From positions 1-64,000 of the forward strand of contig JACGCK010000212.1 in the NCBI GenBank assembly GCA_014925825.1: a stretch of DNA of 64,000 nucleotides, written 5' to 3'. Positions 8,581-19,085 of the stretch are shown in pieces. The translations under genes and the position numbers were made by a program. The notes under the pieces were generated by a model. The model searched no databases, was not told the DNA's origin, and worked only from the letters and a program-made list of their open reading frames with translations. This stretch comes from Pholiota molesta. Taxonomy: Eukaryota > Basidiomycota > Agaricomycetes > Agaricales > Strophariaceae. Positions within the stretch are counted from its first letter, which is position 1, and every line of letters starts with the position of its first letter.

Positions 8581-10967
8581 TTAAAGCGGAGATTTATAAT
8601 TACTGAAGCTACTTCTGAATGCACAATCCGCAATGATGGCCAGTTGTCTCCACGTGACTGCTTGCTGCCGGGCATATGCAGCAGCACCAGGGAGGGGTTG
8701 CCGACCATGTGTGAGACTTGTTTCTGCACCGGCAACCCAGAAATTACTTTTATGAAGGAAGTAGCGCACAGTCCATTCCATTTCATACCGGACCAACGTT
8801 CGTTCCTCTGTCCACCGGTGGAGTTGTGCACGGGCCCGAAGCCAATGCACCCGCCGAACTTAACACACTTAGCATATGAGCAAGACAATGAAAACATTTC
8901 ACATACATTCCAATTGGGTTGCAGGGTCGGCTTCATCATCTGCCATGGGACCGACACGTTCAGTAACGGACTGCCAAATCCAAGAGAGCTTCAGTTTAGT
9001 TGAACCCGGCAGATTTGGCTCTAACACTGCTGTGCTGCACTTTGTATCGTCTTTAGTCAGGTTCTGAAAGTGTTGAAGTGTAGCGGCGTCAGCACCAAGC
9101 GCTACAAGCCGGGACCGACATCGGGTATAAACCTGAGAACGGAACGACAATGCCTTTTCCATTTCTTTTAGGACAGCCCTTCCCCGGGTGCGGACATCTT
9201 TTCTGGGGGCTTTTCTAACTTGTTCAGTCCAGCGAAAGGACATGTTAGCGACAAGGTCCCGAATCTGGTTCAGTTCCAATATTGCCTGATTTTTGCGGAC
9301 TTGCAACTCCATCTTTCGATATGCAGCCGGTGCATTGCCATTCGACGGAAGGCACAGATCAACATCTTCCTCTGGGGTGCCATCAGCTTCATCTTCCACC
9401 GGTGCCGGGGATGACACATTTGCTTCATCACGAAGATCATCCCAATTGGCTAGGTTGTCCTTTATGCCACCGGCGTGCTGGGCATTGATTTCAAAAACAC
9501 CGGCAGCAATTTGAAGTTTACGCAACCTCGTCAGTAATGGTGTTAATGCGTCTCGTAGTTTTTGAACTTGATTCATGTCCGCATCGCGTTGATCACGCTT
9601 CCCACGACGGATGAGATATTGAATCTCAAGTCTGGATAATAAATAAGATGGCAATTTAAGGAGAAAACATTAAAAACAACTGACTGTTTCTCCTCTACCG
9701 TAATTGAAAATTCAAGCCAATCTTTAATGGTAGGGTCACCGGTGACTGGTTCCGGTGTTGAAAGATTGCCATTGAACCCAGAAATTCTTGCACAATAGAT
9801 GTCCATCACAGCGGGATCCTCCAAGCGTTCACGCTCTGCTTTCAGAATCTCCGTATTCCACATGGCAATGGCGTCTTTTCCGGCAGCATTGGATATGTCG
9901 TTGAAATATTTCTCTGTTTGTCTCACTGTTGTGCAAGCTTCCTCGTGCCGTCGGCAAAGATAGTTGGCCATGCCCAAAGCTTTTTTGTGGTTGGAGTCAC
10001 AAGCATGATCATCCAGCACTTCTGCGCGATGCGCCAAGGTAGCAGTTCGGACAGTAGGAGAAATCGAATTTAAAGTGGACCACAAGCACTCCAAAATTTC
10101 ACCACTAACAACGCCGGTGCCGGGAATGAAAGAAGAAGCATAGCGGAAGAAGCATTGATCTTTGTGCGCATGCACATGGAACAGTCCGATTGCCCGGTCC
10201 AATTCGAGGCCCTGAGGTAGTTTGCCTTTAAGGCGCTCTTTAAGGTGAACAAAATATTGGCAAGCAATATCGTACATCAGCATAGCACCCTGTTCAGGTT
10301 CAACGCCGGTGGTTTTGAGTGCTTGCAAGAATGCAAAGTCGATATTTTTTTGCTGCTCCCCCTTGAACAAATCCACAAGTGCATTCGGTGCATAACATCC
10401 ATGCCGGGCACATGCAATGGATGCCTTCCCAGTGCGATCACAGCATGATGAACCAATGAGGGCATTGATGATAGCCCGGAATGTGTTCTCACAAGGTGCT
10501 TTCTGTGCAACCGGTACCAATTAGATAAGCAGAGCAATATAGCACTAGCTTAAAATCACATACTGTGAACATCTCCATTGCCTGGGCAAGGAAGTCTTGG
10601 TATTCTTGCCGTTTGGGATCCATTCCACCACCTTCCGACAGCCAGATATCATCGTCTCCATTTTTCTGCTTTACATGATCAGCTTTGAAGTTCCCATCTG
10701 CCACAAATACGCGCTGGTACACATATCTAGACAGAGGTCAGAATCTGCAAAACTCGAAACAAGATATTACATACCGGTTATTGTCACTCTTCCAATTGTC
10801 TCGGAGATTTTTTCCGGGTTGAGGACAAGCTGGACAATAATTTGCCAACTCGCCAGCATCCACATTCATAGGATCTTTTCCATTATGCTGTGGAAGAGTT
10901 AACGTCTTCTTGGTAGAAAGGACCGAGGTCGTCGAAGGTGACTGAATGAACAAGGGGGCGGCACAAG
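8581..10967 (-). pseudogene. KDZ-family transposase, N-terminally truncated
   Basis: Reads leftwards through several exons joined by in-frame GT-AG introns, for example ...NNR|YVYQRVFVADGNF, ...MFT|KAPCENTF, ...VEEKQ|LEIQYLIRR and ...QLE|FRRVHWLRARA. Family landmarks in order: CPACPQPGKNL, VFVADGNFKADH, CARHGCYAPNALVDLFKGE, MLMYDIACQYF, HVHAHKDQCFFRYASSFIPG, SGEILECLWSTLN, and a C-terminal helical region ending RVHWLRARAQLHRWTEE. The acidic positions in VADGNF, MYDIAC and SGEILE correspond to the catalytic triad region of KDZ transposases, so the core is kept. The upstream zinc-binding CxC part and the first third of the protein are missing. Sequence right of 10967 shows no KDZ similarity. 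The stop is at 8583-8581. Confidence 0.88.
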
Positions 10968-11249
10968 CGGGTGCCTAAGATATGGTTATAGGAAGTTAGT
11001 GGTCAATGTGTAGGTAGATTGAATGCTCAGCTCGTTGTGCTCGGATAATGCTCGTGCTCGTTCTCGCAGGGAATTTAGAATCAAGTGGGGGTAGATTGAC
11101 CAAAGAGACCAAATTTTACAAACGAAGTATATACGAGATTCCCTGGCGCACACGTACTCTTGCGTCGCCAGGTCCGTGAATTGGGAAAAATAATTTAGCT
11201 ACTCTACGCGTGTGTCTAGAGTGCCCATTTTCAAATAAAAGATAACGAC

Positions 11250-12266
11250 CTAGACCTTGTGGAACGATATTGTCGGCTGTGCAGGTGCTGCGATGGGTGA
11301 CACAATGCGGGCGCTGAGGGAGAGGATATCCTTGCCAAAGGGATACCCTCGTCCTACATGGGTGACCAGTCCATGCTCGCTGCTCGTCGCACGTATCATG
11401 ATAGCTGGGCCTCCGCACAACGTATCGTCTCGTTCCACTTGGTTGTCGGCCATACGAAGAAAGGGGTGCGCGGAAGTGATCGAGGAATAAAGAAAAACAA
11501 AGATAAGAATGCAAATGAAATAAATCAAACTCGCCGTATCTAATTTGTCCATGCGCCCATCACCTAAGATCCGTGCCCCTTGTCGTATTTGAGCTGGAAT
11601 GAGGAGTCGTCTGTTGAAGGGAGCATCGCGTTTCGCAGATGGATGTTGAGCTTTCGTGCGCGCCTAACGTGCCATAGTCGTGCCGAAACGCGTTCTCACG
11701 CCGTATTTGAAGCCCTAGAGAGGAAGGAGAGGAAGTGAGAGTACGGGCATTTGAATATGGATGGATCTTGTGATTAAGGATAGGGTGATAGGGATAGCGG
11801 GAAAGGAGGTGTACACGAAAGAGACCAGATCTAATCGATCGTCGAACATGGGCTCGCGCGGCTTGATCGGCATCACGTGGGAAGGTGGACTTTGCGCCGT
11901 GTCGACGAGCGCGCTATCCATCTCCTCCACAGTGCCCCCCCTTTAGATGTTGCCCCAACATCAAGAAGGATGAAATGGAAGAAATAAAAGGAGAGATGGA
12001 TAGAATAATAAGGGAAGATAAAATTGTCAAAGGCCACGGAAACGGCAAGTAAAAAAAATTGAACTTGTAAAACGAAGAGATCAAATGGAATGGGGACGTT
12101 ACGCGCGAATGAATCCCAACGGAAAGCGACTGGGATTGGCGTTCTCAGGGTGGAACAAGTCTTCGGCGACTAGAACATCGGCCAATGCGAGGCCCGTGAG
12201 GTTCGCGGACCATTCTTCGAAGGAATCGAATGCTGGATCATCACGTATTGCCAGCCTTGTCCGTTA
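11250..12266 (-). pseudogene. 3' part of an unrecognised multi-exon gene, cut at a repeat boundary
   Basis: Four or five exons can be joined on the minus strand with all joints in frame: ...DDPAFDSFEEWSANLTG...FPLGFIR (from about 12263 to 12105), GGTVEEMDSALVD...DDRLDL, a short GFKYG, ARTKAQHPSAKRDA...IRQGARIL, and VERDDTLCGGPAIMIR...PTISFHKV, ending with a stop at 11250-11252. The consistent phase through this many joints argues for a real gene. I do not recognise the family. The frame is closed by a stop immediately upstream at about 12264, and only a few bases further the S-type repeat begins, so the 5' half has been lost or displaced, probably by that repeat. Confidence 0.5.
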
Positions 12267-12267
12267 A

Positions 12268-12510
12268 AATTCTATATGAAATCCTGTGAGTCCACACAAA
12301 TGCCGCATGCATCCAGGCTGCTAATTCAGCCTACACAGCCACCCCTCTAAGCTGACTTTGAATATTTTGCTCATCAGTCAGCCTCTCTAGTTGGTGCCCC
12401 ACCACTGTCCTTGTCCTTTTCAGGGTCATTTCATCATATTCTCACGGTTATATATAAAGTGAACAAAATAAATATATTATAAAAATAAAGACTACAACAA
12501 TAGTAAATAT
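12268..12510 (-). repeat. S-family repeat, copy 1 (inverted)
   Basis: Positions 12272-12400 are the near-exact reverse complement of 19095-19215, sharing among others TATGAAATCCTGTGAGTCC and GCTGACTTTGAATATT. The following AT-rich 12400-12510, with CGTGAGAATAT and TGACCCTGAAAAGGACAA in reverse complement, matches 15625-15735. It abuts the truncated gene ending near 12266. Confidence 0.8.
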
Positions 12511-13830
12511 AGCGTCCGCCCCGCCCGTTACGCGCTCGCGCCGCCGAGCCCGCCCGGTCCCGTGCCCGCGTTCACGCATGACATGCTCATATCACACGTG
12601 CTCGTCATGCCTGCGCCCGTGCTCACTGTCTCGTCGCGCTCGTGCCCGTCGTGCCGTGCCCGTCGTGCCATGCCCGTCGCGCTAGCTCGTCCAGCCGTCC
12701 GCTACCACCCTACCCACACGCTCGTTGCACTTGCTCTCGTCGCAATCGCCTATCACCGGCCTTCCCACAGCGGTCGCTTTGTCGTCGTGGGCGCTGATTT
12801 ACCAATGAGCGAGCTATAATGCAGGCAGGGGGATGAAGTACATACCTGCGCAGGACTCGTGCCCGCGCTTGTCGTGCCCGCGCTGGGTTTCGTCGGCTCT
12901 CGTCGCGAGCGCCGTCACCGGTCTTTCCCGCGGGTGTCGCTCGCTCGTCGGGGCCGCTGATCTACCGGTGAGCGAGCGATGACGTGGGCAGTGTACATAC
13001 TGGTGACGTACCTGTGCCTGCGCTCGTGCTCGCGCTGGTCGTGCTGCTCGTGCCGTGCTCGTTGTGCCCGTGCTCGGTGTAGACGTGGCCGTCACCCTTG
13101 AGGCACGGCGGTTCCTGCATGCGGGAGTAGCGTTAGAAGGGCATATGGATAATGGGAGGTGGTGTGTGCACGTACTCGCTGTGTCCATCGTGCCCTCTGC
13201 ACGCTGTGTCCCGGCGGTTCCTGCATGCGGGGGTGGCGTTAGAAGGGCATATGGGAGGTGGTATGTGCACGTACTCGCTGTGTCCGTCGTGCCCTTCTGC
13301 ATGCTGTGTCCGCCGTGCTCATGCCTGCGTTCGACATTCGCACCTGCGCTCGATAGGGTCATGCTGGCATGATTTGGAGCATGGGCCAGAGAGTGTAGGG
13401 GGCCGGGTTGGGGTCGGATGGTTGCGGGATGGCATCTGGAGTCAATGGAGCACCGACGGGTGCGCAACAGGGGCCAGCACCGGCGCCGGTGCAGTCCTGT
13501 GAGGCGAGGGTGTGAAGGGTGTCAGTGAAGGCTGGTGTGAGGTGGCAGCTACACACCGGGTGGATCTCCCACTTGTGGGTCTTCCCTTTGGTAGCCGTTC
13601 CCCTACTCCCTTGATCTTCCGATGCGGGCTTCGTACTTGAAGAGATGGGCAGACGGGCGAGGCGAGGGAGCGAGGTGAATGTCAATGATGTTGAACGTTG
13701 AACTTGGTCGTTCAATCATCAACAAACGATTGAAGCGGCGCTTCGGCAAACGCCGAGCATCATCCGCTCACCGTCGCCGACGACGATCGGGCCAGATTCC
13801 GCCCCAAGTTCAAAGTAGTTAATCGGTAGA
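12400..13830 (+). repeat. Left arm of a ~3.3-kb imperfect foldback structure
   Basis: Two well-matched blocks define the arm. The outer block 12400-12510 pairs in inverse with 15625-15735, and the inner block 13541-13830 pairs with 14420-14740. Between them lies GC-rich low-complexity DNA made of CGTGCCCG and GCTCGTG words, with a ~100-bp tandem duplication at 13107-13310. The inner block reads GTGGATCTCCCA...GTGGGTCTTCCC...GCTCACCGTCG, as does its partner in reverse complement. No convincing gene is present. Confidence 0.65.
13107..13310. repeat. Tandem duplication, ~100-bp unit, two copies
   Basis: GGCGGTTCCTGCATGCGGG and the following ~85 bp (GTTAGAAGGGCATATG..., GTGCACGTACTCGCTGTGTCC) occur twice in direct order, at about 13107 and 13211, with small length differences. 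It sits inside the GC-rich left foldback arm. Confidence 0.85.
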
Positions 13831-14419
13831 TAGATTCAACATTGTATTAGGTACATTATTGTGGAATAAAATCTATTTATTAGATGGAGAACGTTCCCCA
13901 ATAAATGTATATGTTGCATAGAGGTAGTCGCAGTAGGTTATCCATTCGTTCCACCTAGTGCACAGCGTACATAGTATATATCATTCATTCTTAATACGTC
14001 GGCTTCCAGTAAAATAATTTTAACAAAGAATATATAATAGACATTTGACTAGTATGTAGTAGAGCTGTAAGTAGAACTGTACGGTATGAGTAAGAACACA
14101 TAGGATACAAGCGCGTTCAGCGCTCATCCGGCGCTTAAATCAATCGACATCTCTTAACCGCGGCAGCCAGGCATTGTGTTTAGATGTTGAAGACTATGTC
14201 TCGATGACATATTCATCTTGTAAAATTTAACTACTTTTTACGGACAAAGAAGCTGTCCAGAATATACAACGAATCTGAAATATGTATGTAGTATATGCAT
14301 TTACACTGCTGTGCGTGGTGACCTCGCAACGGATACATGTATTTAGAAAGTTGCCACATCTAATAAAATTATTTTATCTTATATAAATGTACCTACTACA
14401 ATATAAAGTCTGTTTACGG
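13831..14419. other. AT-rich spacer between foldback arms
   Basis: About 590 bp of AT-rich DNA with no open frame of note, sharply different in composition from the GC-rich arms on each side. Confidence 0.5.
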
Positions 14420-15740
14420 TATAACTAGCTTGAAATATGGCCGGAAAGCCTCCAGATCGTCGTCGACGACGGTGAGCGGGAGGCGCTCGGCATTCGCCGA
14501 GTCGGAGCTTGAATCGACTGTTGACTGTTGAACGAACTTGTTCAACATCAACGTCAACTTCCACCTCCTTCGCACTTCGCACCTCGCACCTCCCCGCCCT
14601 TGCCGACTCTCACCAAGCCCACGCCGCACAAACGAGGGATTTTGGGGCTGGACAACGAAGGGAAGACCCACGAATTGGGAGATCCACGAGGTGCGTCGCC
14701 GCCACCTCCCATCTGCCCGTCTAACCCCACATCCAGGACACCGCCGGCGCAGGTACTGACACCAGCACGGGCACAGCTATGACGCAAGCCCCTGCACACG
14801 TCGTCGTTCGCTCTGCGGCCCACGCCGTACCACGACGACGACAACGGCGAGCGCCCTCCTGCGGCGCTCGACAACGACGAGCACGAGCACGGCGCGTGGC
14901 GGCGACAACGGCAGCGGCGATGACACCACGAGGACGACGGAACGCCGTCGACGTGGACCGCCGCGACTGCCCAGCCGCAGCTCCCCCCATCCATGCCCTC
15001 GTTATGCCAGCTCTCATGTCGTATCCCATTGCCTACTCGCTCTGCGAGTGCCGTGGGATGCCGGAGGCGACGAATGCGGGTGCTGGTAAGTACGGCGGCG
15101 AACACACGTGGTGGCGGCGTCGATCGCGACAGCCACGGCCATGACGAGGCGGCGCGGCGAGGGACGGCGCATCCTGCCTCCCTTTCTCAGGTAAGCAATC
15201 CCCCCCCTCAATGCCACCTCACACTCACCTGCCTCCCTTCTGCAGCATGTCACGCTCGCAGCATCGTGGCTTCTCGGCCGCCGCCGCCACGTTTTACGAG
15301 GCCCACCTCTCGATGCCAACGATGACGCGGGTGAACACTATAACGACGATGACGCGTATGCGGACGGCCGCAACGAGCGAACGCACGGAGCACGAGCGTG
15401 TGCGCGAGCGCGGGCACATGAATCACGGGCGTAGCGAGCACGGGCACGGGCACGAGCGCTGCGCACGACAAGGACGGGCACGCGCGCTGAGCGCAGTAGG
15501 GAGACCACGGGTACATTAGGCGCGAACCCGGGCACGGGCTTGGTAGGCGTGGCGTGTGCGGGCACGGGCATAGCGAACGGGGCGGCGCCTGGCACTGTAG
15601 CGCTCGGGCCACTGCGCCCCTATTTAGTATAGTCAATATTTGTAATATTTGTAATATATTTTATTTTCTTAGTTCGAGATATAAATAAGCGTGAGAATAT
15701 TGACAAATGACCCTGAAAAGGACAATCAATGGTGAGCTGC
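14420..15740 (-). repeat. Right arm of the foldback structure
   Basis: Inverse partner of 12400-13830 (see the left arm). The inner 14420-14740 is the best-conserved part. The middle (14760-15560) is GC-rich with GACGACGAC, GAGCACGAG and GGGCACGGGCACG words; open frames there are by-products of triplet-like repetition. The outer AT-rich 15625-15735 is also part of S-family copy 2, into which the pogo element inserted. Confidence 0.6.
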
Positions 15741-15850
15741 TGAAATTTTGTTTTTTTGAGGACTTTCCTTTTTTGGACGACCCTGACAACAGTGACGAGC
15801 AGGTTATGCACGGCGTCGAGCAGAGGATGCATGGTATTGAGCCAAGGATA

Positions 15851-15892
15851 CTATCATCAACCCAACCATCGGCCAGACCCCTCATTCGCCCA
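15851..15892 (+). repeat. Left terminal inverted repeat of the pogo element (42 bp)
   Basis: Begins CTATCATCAACCCAACCATC right after the dinucleotide TA (15849-15850). It is identical over 42 bp to the reverse complement of 19044-19085. Confidence 0.9.
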
Positions 15893-16109
15893 CTTCAAAT
15901 ATCTCACTCATTTTTGATCCAATTCCTCCCATTCTTTCTACATTATGTTTAGTTACATGTACGGAACACATTCCATGTACTTTTTAAGCAAAGGATTGGA
16001 TTGTTGAAGAAGAAGGAAACGGGTCTGCTGTCACACCATCCGAGGCATGCCGAATCGGAGCCTAAATTATTTGATCTTACCCATGCATGCCACGCTGTCG
16101 AAAACGCGT

Positions 16110-16165
16110 CGAAATTTCCAATTAAGACGCGTCGCGTGGCTAGAATTTCCAATTAGGACGCGTCG
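16110..16165 (+). repeat. 33-bp direct repeat before the transposase start
   Basis: GAAATTTCCAATTAAGACGC (with GTCG following) at 16110 and GAATTTCCAATTAGGACGC at 16143 form a tandem pair, each carrying GACGCGTC, ending 17 bp upstream of the transposase ATG. It could be a protein-binding repeat in the element's leader. Confidence 0.7.
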
Positions 16166-16181
16166 ATTGCTCAATAGCACA

Positions 16182-18870
16182 ATGCCCGCTGCACGAAGTA
16201 CAACCCGATATAAAGATAGACGGTCCAATGACCCAAATTACAATAATGTACTCGATAGAACAATTGCCGAAGTAAACAATGGGGAAGCAGAGTCCTTCAA
16301 TAAGGCAGCGAACAGAGCAAAAGTAAATGAAATATTGATACATAGGGGTTATTTTCATATTGCTAAACATAATAACTTAGGTTCCTCGCTCAACTCTGAC
16401 CGATCGAGCAAAAGGTCGACATCTAGACTGGAAAACTGCATGCCAGAAACGACAATTGCTCACTCCCGAGCAAGAGGCAGTACTTTTATCATGGGCAGCA
16501 CATCGGGGATCAATCGCTATGCCCTTTTCACCTGCAGAACTGCGTGCAGAGGCCAGTGCTATTTGCGGAAAGCCTGTTGGAAAGAACTGGCACAAGAAAT
16601 TCGAACAGCGTCACCCCGATCTTCGTGCAGCAAAGCCCGTTAATCTCGATCCTAAACGGGTGAAGAATTTTAATGAGACCGTAATCAATGATTACTTCGA
16701 CAAACTGGAATCTTTGCATGCACGGTTTCCTGGTGGAATCCCTCCGGAACATATTTGGAATATGGATGAAAAAGGAATTCAAATGGGTGGAGGGCGGAAG
16801 AAAAGCAGCAAAAAATTCTATTTCCTCAAGAGCCAGAAACAGCGTTACCGCTTACGAAGTGATAACCTTGAACTCGTAACAATTCTTGAATGCATTTCGG
16901 CTGCTGGAGATGTGGTTCCACCTTCTTTTTGTTTACAAAATGGGGCACTGCCTGATCTTCGACAAGAACTCAAGGACGAGGATTGGGGAAGGTGCGCAGT
17001 TTGTATTCTAATTTTATGAGTGTAAATTTCTGATTATATTTCAAGTATTTACTTCTCAGAATCTGGATGGACGGATACATACAACTGTGAACGGTGGCTT
17101 GAACAAGTCTTCATTCCCTATGCAAAGAAGAAACTCGTCGATCCCTCAAAGCCTATTGTTTTAACAATGGATGGGCATGGAACACATGAAACACCTGACC
17201 TACAGCGAACCGTCTACAAATTCCTTGATAACGAAAATCTCGAGATCGTTATTTTTTGTTTCCCCTCAAAGTGCACACACAAGTGCCAACCCCTCGATGT
17301 CACCGTATTTTCCAGTGTCGAGCGCAAATGGCAAGATGTTTGTGATCGTTCTATCAAAGACAGAACACCCATCAATCGCTTTACAGTCATACCTAAATAC
17401 ATCCATGGTACTCGCGAAGCTCTGTCAAAGGATCTCATAAAGAAGGCTTTTGAGCAAACTGGAATATACCCAGTGCGACGCGCAGTATTTACAAAAGAAG
17501 ACTTCGCTCCCAGCAAAGCCTCATCCTCTGTTGCACATGTTCCTGAAGATTTCCCCCCTGAATTTCCATCCTCTGATGGATTTGAAATTGATCCAGATTA
17601 CGAACCCGCATCCGATCGCGATTCTGCCAGTGAAACGGATGCTGACAGTGACGAGGACCCATGCAGCGATGACAGCCATTCCATATCCAGTTCCAAGTCA
17701 GACGAAGACAAGAACATGGACAACCTTCAAGAAGACGCCGAAACACTCGAAGACACGCAGCCAACGGATACCAGCAATGACCTGGAGCAGACCCAGGATG
17801 GTGAACCTGATGCTGCTAGCGAGACTACGCCACCAGTGTCAGGCATATTGCATTATCTCGCAAATATGGAGACGGGGGTTATACACATGACACGCGCCGC
17901 CTCCGCAGGTCTCGATCTCTTCACAGCTGCACCTCCAAAATCTGTATCTGAAGCTGAAGACCTCTGCCGAAGCTATCACGAGATGTATATCGAGCTTCGG
18001 TCCCTTAGAAAACATCAGGCGGCCACGGATGAAGCCTTGCGACGTGCTATAGGTCAGATCAGTGCCGCAAATGCACACTGCACAGCGATTCACTGCGAGC
18101 TTGGCTCCGTCCGTATGGAGCTCGAGAATGTCCTCCTGAAGAAACAGCCTCGGGGGAGTGTGAAGGCTAAGGCTCGATTCCTCACTGCCGCAGATTTACA
18201 CGAGGAATTCAAAAGCCAAGAGGTTGCACGACAAGAACGGGAAGAAACGATGGCCGCGAAAGATCGACAAAAAGAGGCTGATGTAGCCCAGCGCACCCTC
18301 CGCATTGCTGACGATGCTCTGAACCGAGTCTTCGTGGGTCGGATAGGTACCTATAAGAAAGATGATCTCAAAGCGCTCGCATTGAGCCTCGCACTGTCTG
18401 ACAAAGGCACCAATCTCGAGCTGTCATCACGGATTCAAGACTACTTTGAAGCTCACCCGGATTTAAAAGGCAATGCCCGCTTCTGTGGACTATTCCAACA
18501 AGCCCGTCGTCGCAACAATGCACCAACTGTACAGCCAACAATAGAGGAGGTCGAAGAGGAGGTCGAAGAGCAAGACGTCATCACAGTTGGAAACAGCGAG
18601 CGAGATAATCCTTATCCAATCGCGACACAGCCACGTCGATATCCAGCGCCCGCAGGTAGTCCTGAAGCCGTCGCTGGACGCACCCCGCCATTAAATGCAC
18701 AATACCAAGTCTATCACCACCCGAACAATGCATATCCCCACTATAGCTACCCTAATCACCCGGGACAGCAGTTATTCACACATCCTTATTACACTGAACA
18801 GACTAACTTTTACATTCCAACTACAGCTACTAACAATAATCTGCAAATGAATCATTACAATCCATCTTAG
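16182..18870 (+). CDS. Pogo-like DDE transposase with CENP-B-type DNA-binding region
   Basis: Exons 16182-16322, 16381-16991 and 17046-18870 join in frame to 858 residues. The N-terminal part carries a psq/CENP-B-like helix-turn-helix region (VPRSTLTDRAKGRH..., LLTPEQEAVLLSWAAHRG, GKNWHKKFEQRHPDL). The catalytic core follows: D176 in IWNMDEKG, D293 in VLTMDGHGTH, D335 in CTHKCQPLDVTVF. These are the three acidic positions of pogo transposases, the last two 42 apart. After an acidic Ser/Asp-rich linker and a coiled-coil-like stretch, residues ~680-735 (KKDDLKALALSLALSDKGTN and on) resemble a SAP-type DNA-binding helix pair. The tail is Tyr/Asn/Pro-rich. The ATG at 16182 is the first in frame. 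The enzyme would bind the 42-bp ends and cut-and-paste the element. Confidence 0.88.
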
Positions 18871-19043
18871 ATACTTTAGATACATAGAAACCGAGTTCTA
18901 GAGTAATAATTACCCTTACAATGTGGTTGACAAACCGTCTATTCGACTTGTTTAATTCTCGCTGTGCTTTGAGTGTTCGGCAGTGTGGATGCCGGTGCGG
19001 AGTCAAAAGTATTCCCATTTTTGGAGTGTGACTGATGGGTGAC

Positions 19044-19085
19044 TGGGCGAATGAGGGGTCTGGCCGATGGTTGGGTTGATGATAG
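19044..19085 (-). repeat. Right terminal inverted repeat of the pogo element (42 bp)
   Basis: Exact reverse complement of 15851-15892, followed by TA at 19086-19087. Confidence 0.9.

Larger units (their letters stand above)
4540..10967 (-). mobile_element. KDZ-type DNA transposon relic with two genes and a repeat-rich 3' flank
   Basis: The block reads leftwards: a 5'-truncated KDZ (Kyakuja-Dileera-Zisupton) transposase gene at 10967-8581, a second gene at 8491-5861, and a non-coding tail at 5850-4540 of short interspersed repeats. The palindrome CACCGGTG unites the three parts: I find 14 exact copies from 4623 to 9744, and otherwise only one at 3890 and one at 54740. The right boundary is set by loss of transposase similarity just upstream of the CPACPQPGKNL motif. 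The left boundary is set by the end of the repeats. I could not find terminal inverted repeats or a target duplication, so the limits are approximate and grouping all this into one element is an inference. Confidence 0.6.
15851..19085 (+). mobile_element. Pogo-type (Tc1/mariner superfamily) transposon, apparently complete
   Basis: A 3.2-kb element bounded by perfect 42-bp terminal inverted repeats, flanked on both sides by TA (15849-15850 and 19086-19087), the target duplication expected for this superfamily. It contains one three-exon transposase gene with no disabling change. The flanks, joined without the element, rebuild a sequence parallel to S-family copy 3 (19870-20070), which serves as an approximate empty-site relative. 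Perfect ends and an intact gene suggest a young, possibly still mobile, copy. Confidence 0.88.

Noticed and set aside
12562..15520. Several GC-rich open frames (for example 12814-13467 and 14554-15105)
   Set aside because: They arise from CGTGCCCG/GCTCGTG and GACGACGAC word repetition inside the foldback arms and lack any protein-like conservation or splice structure.
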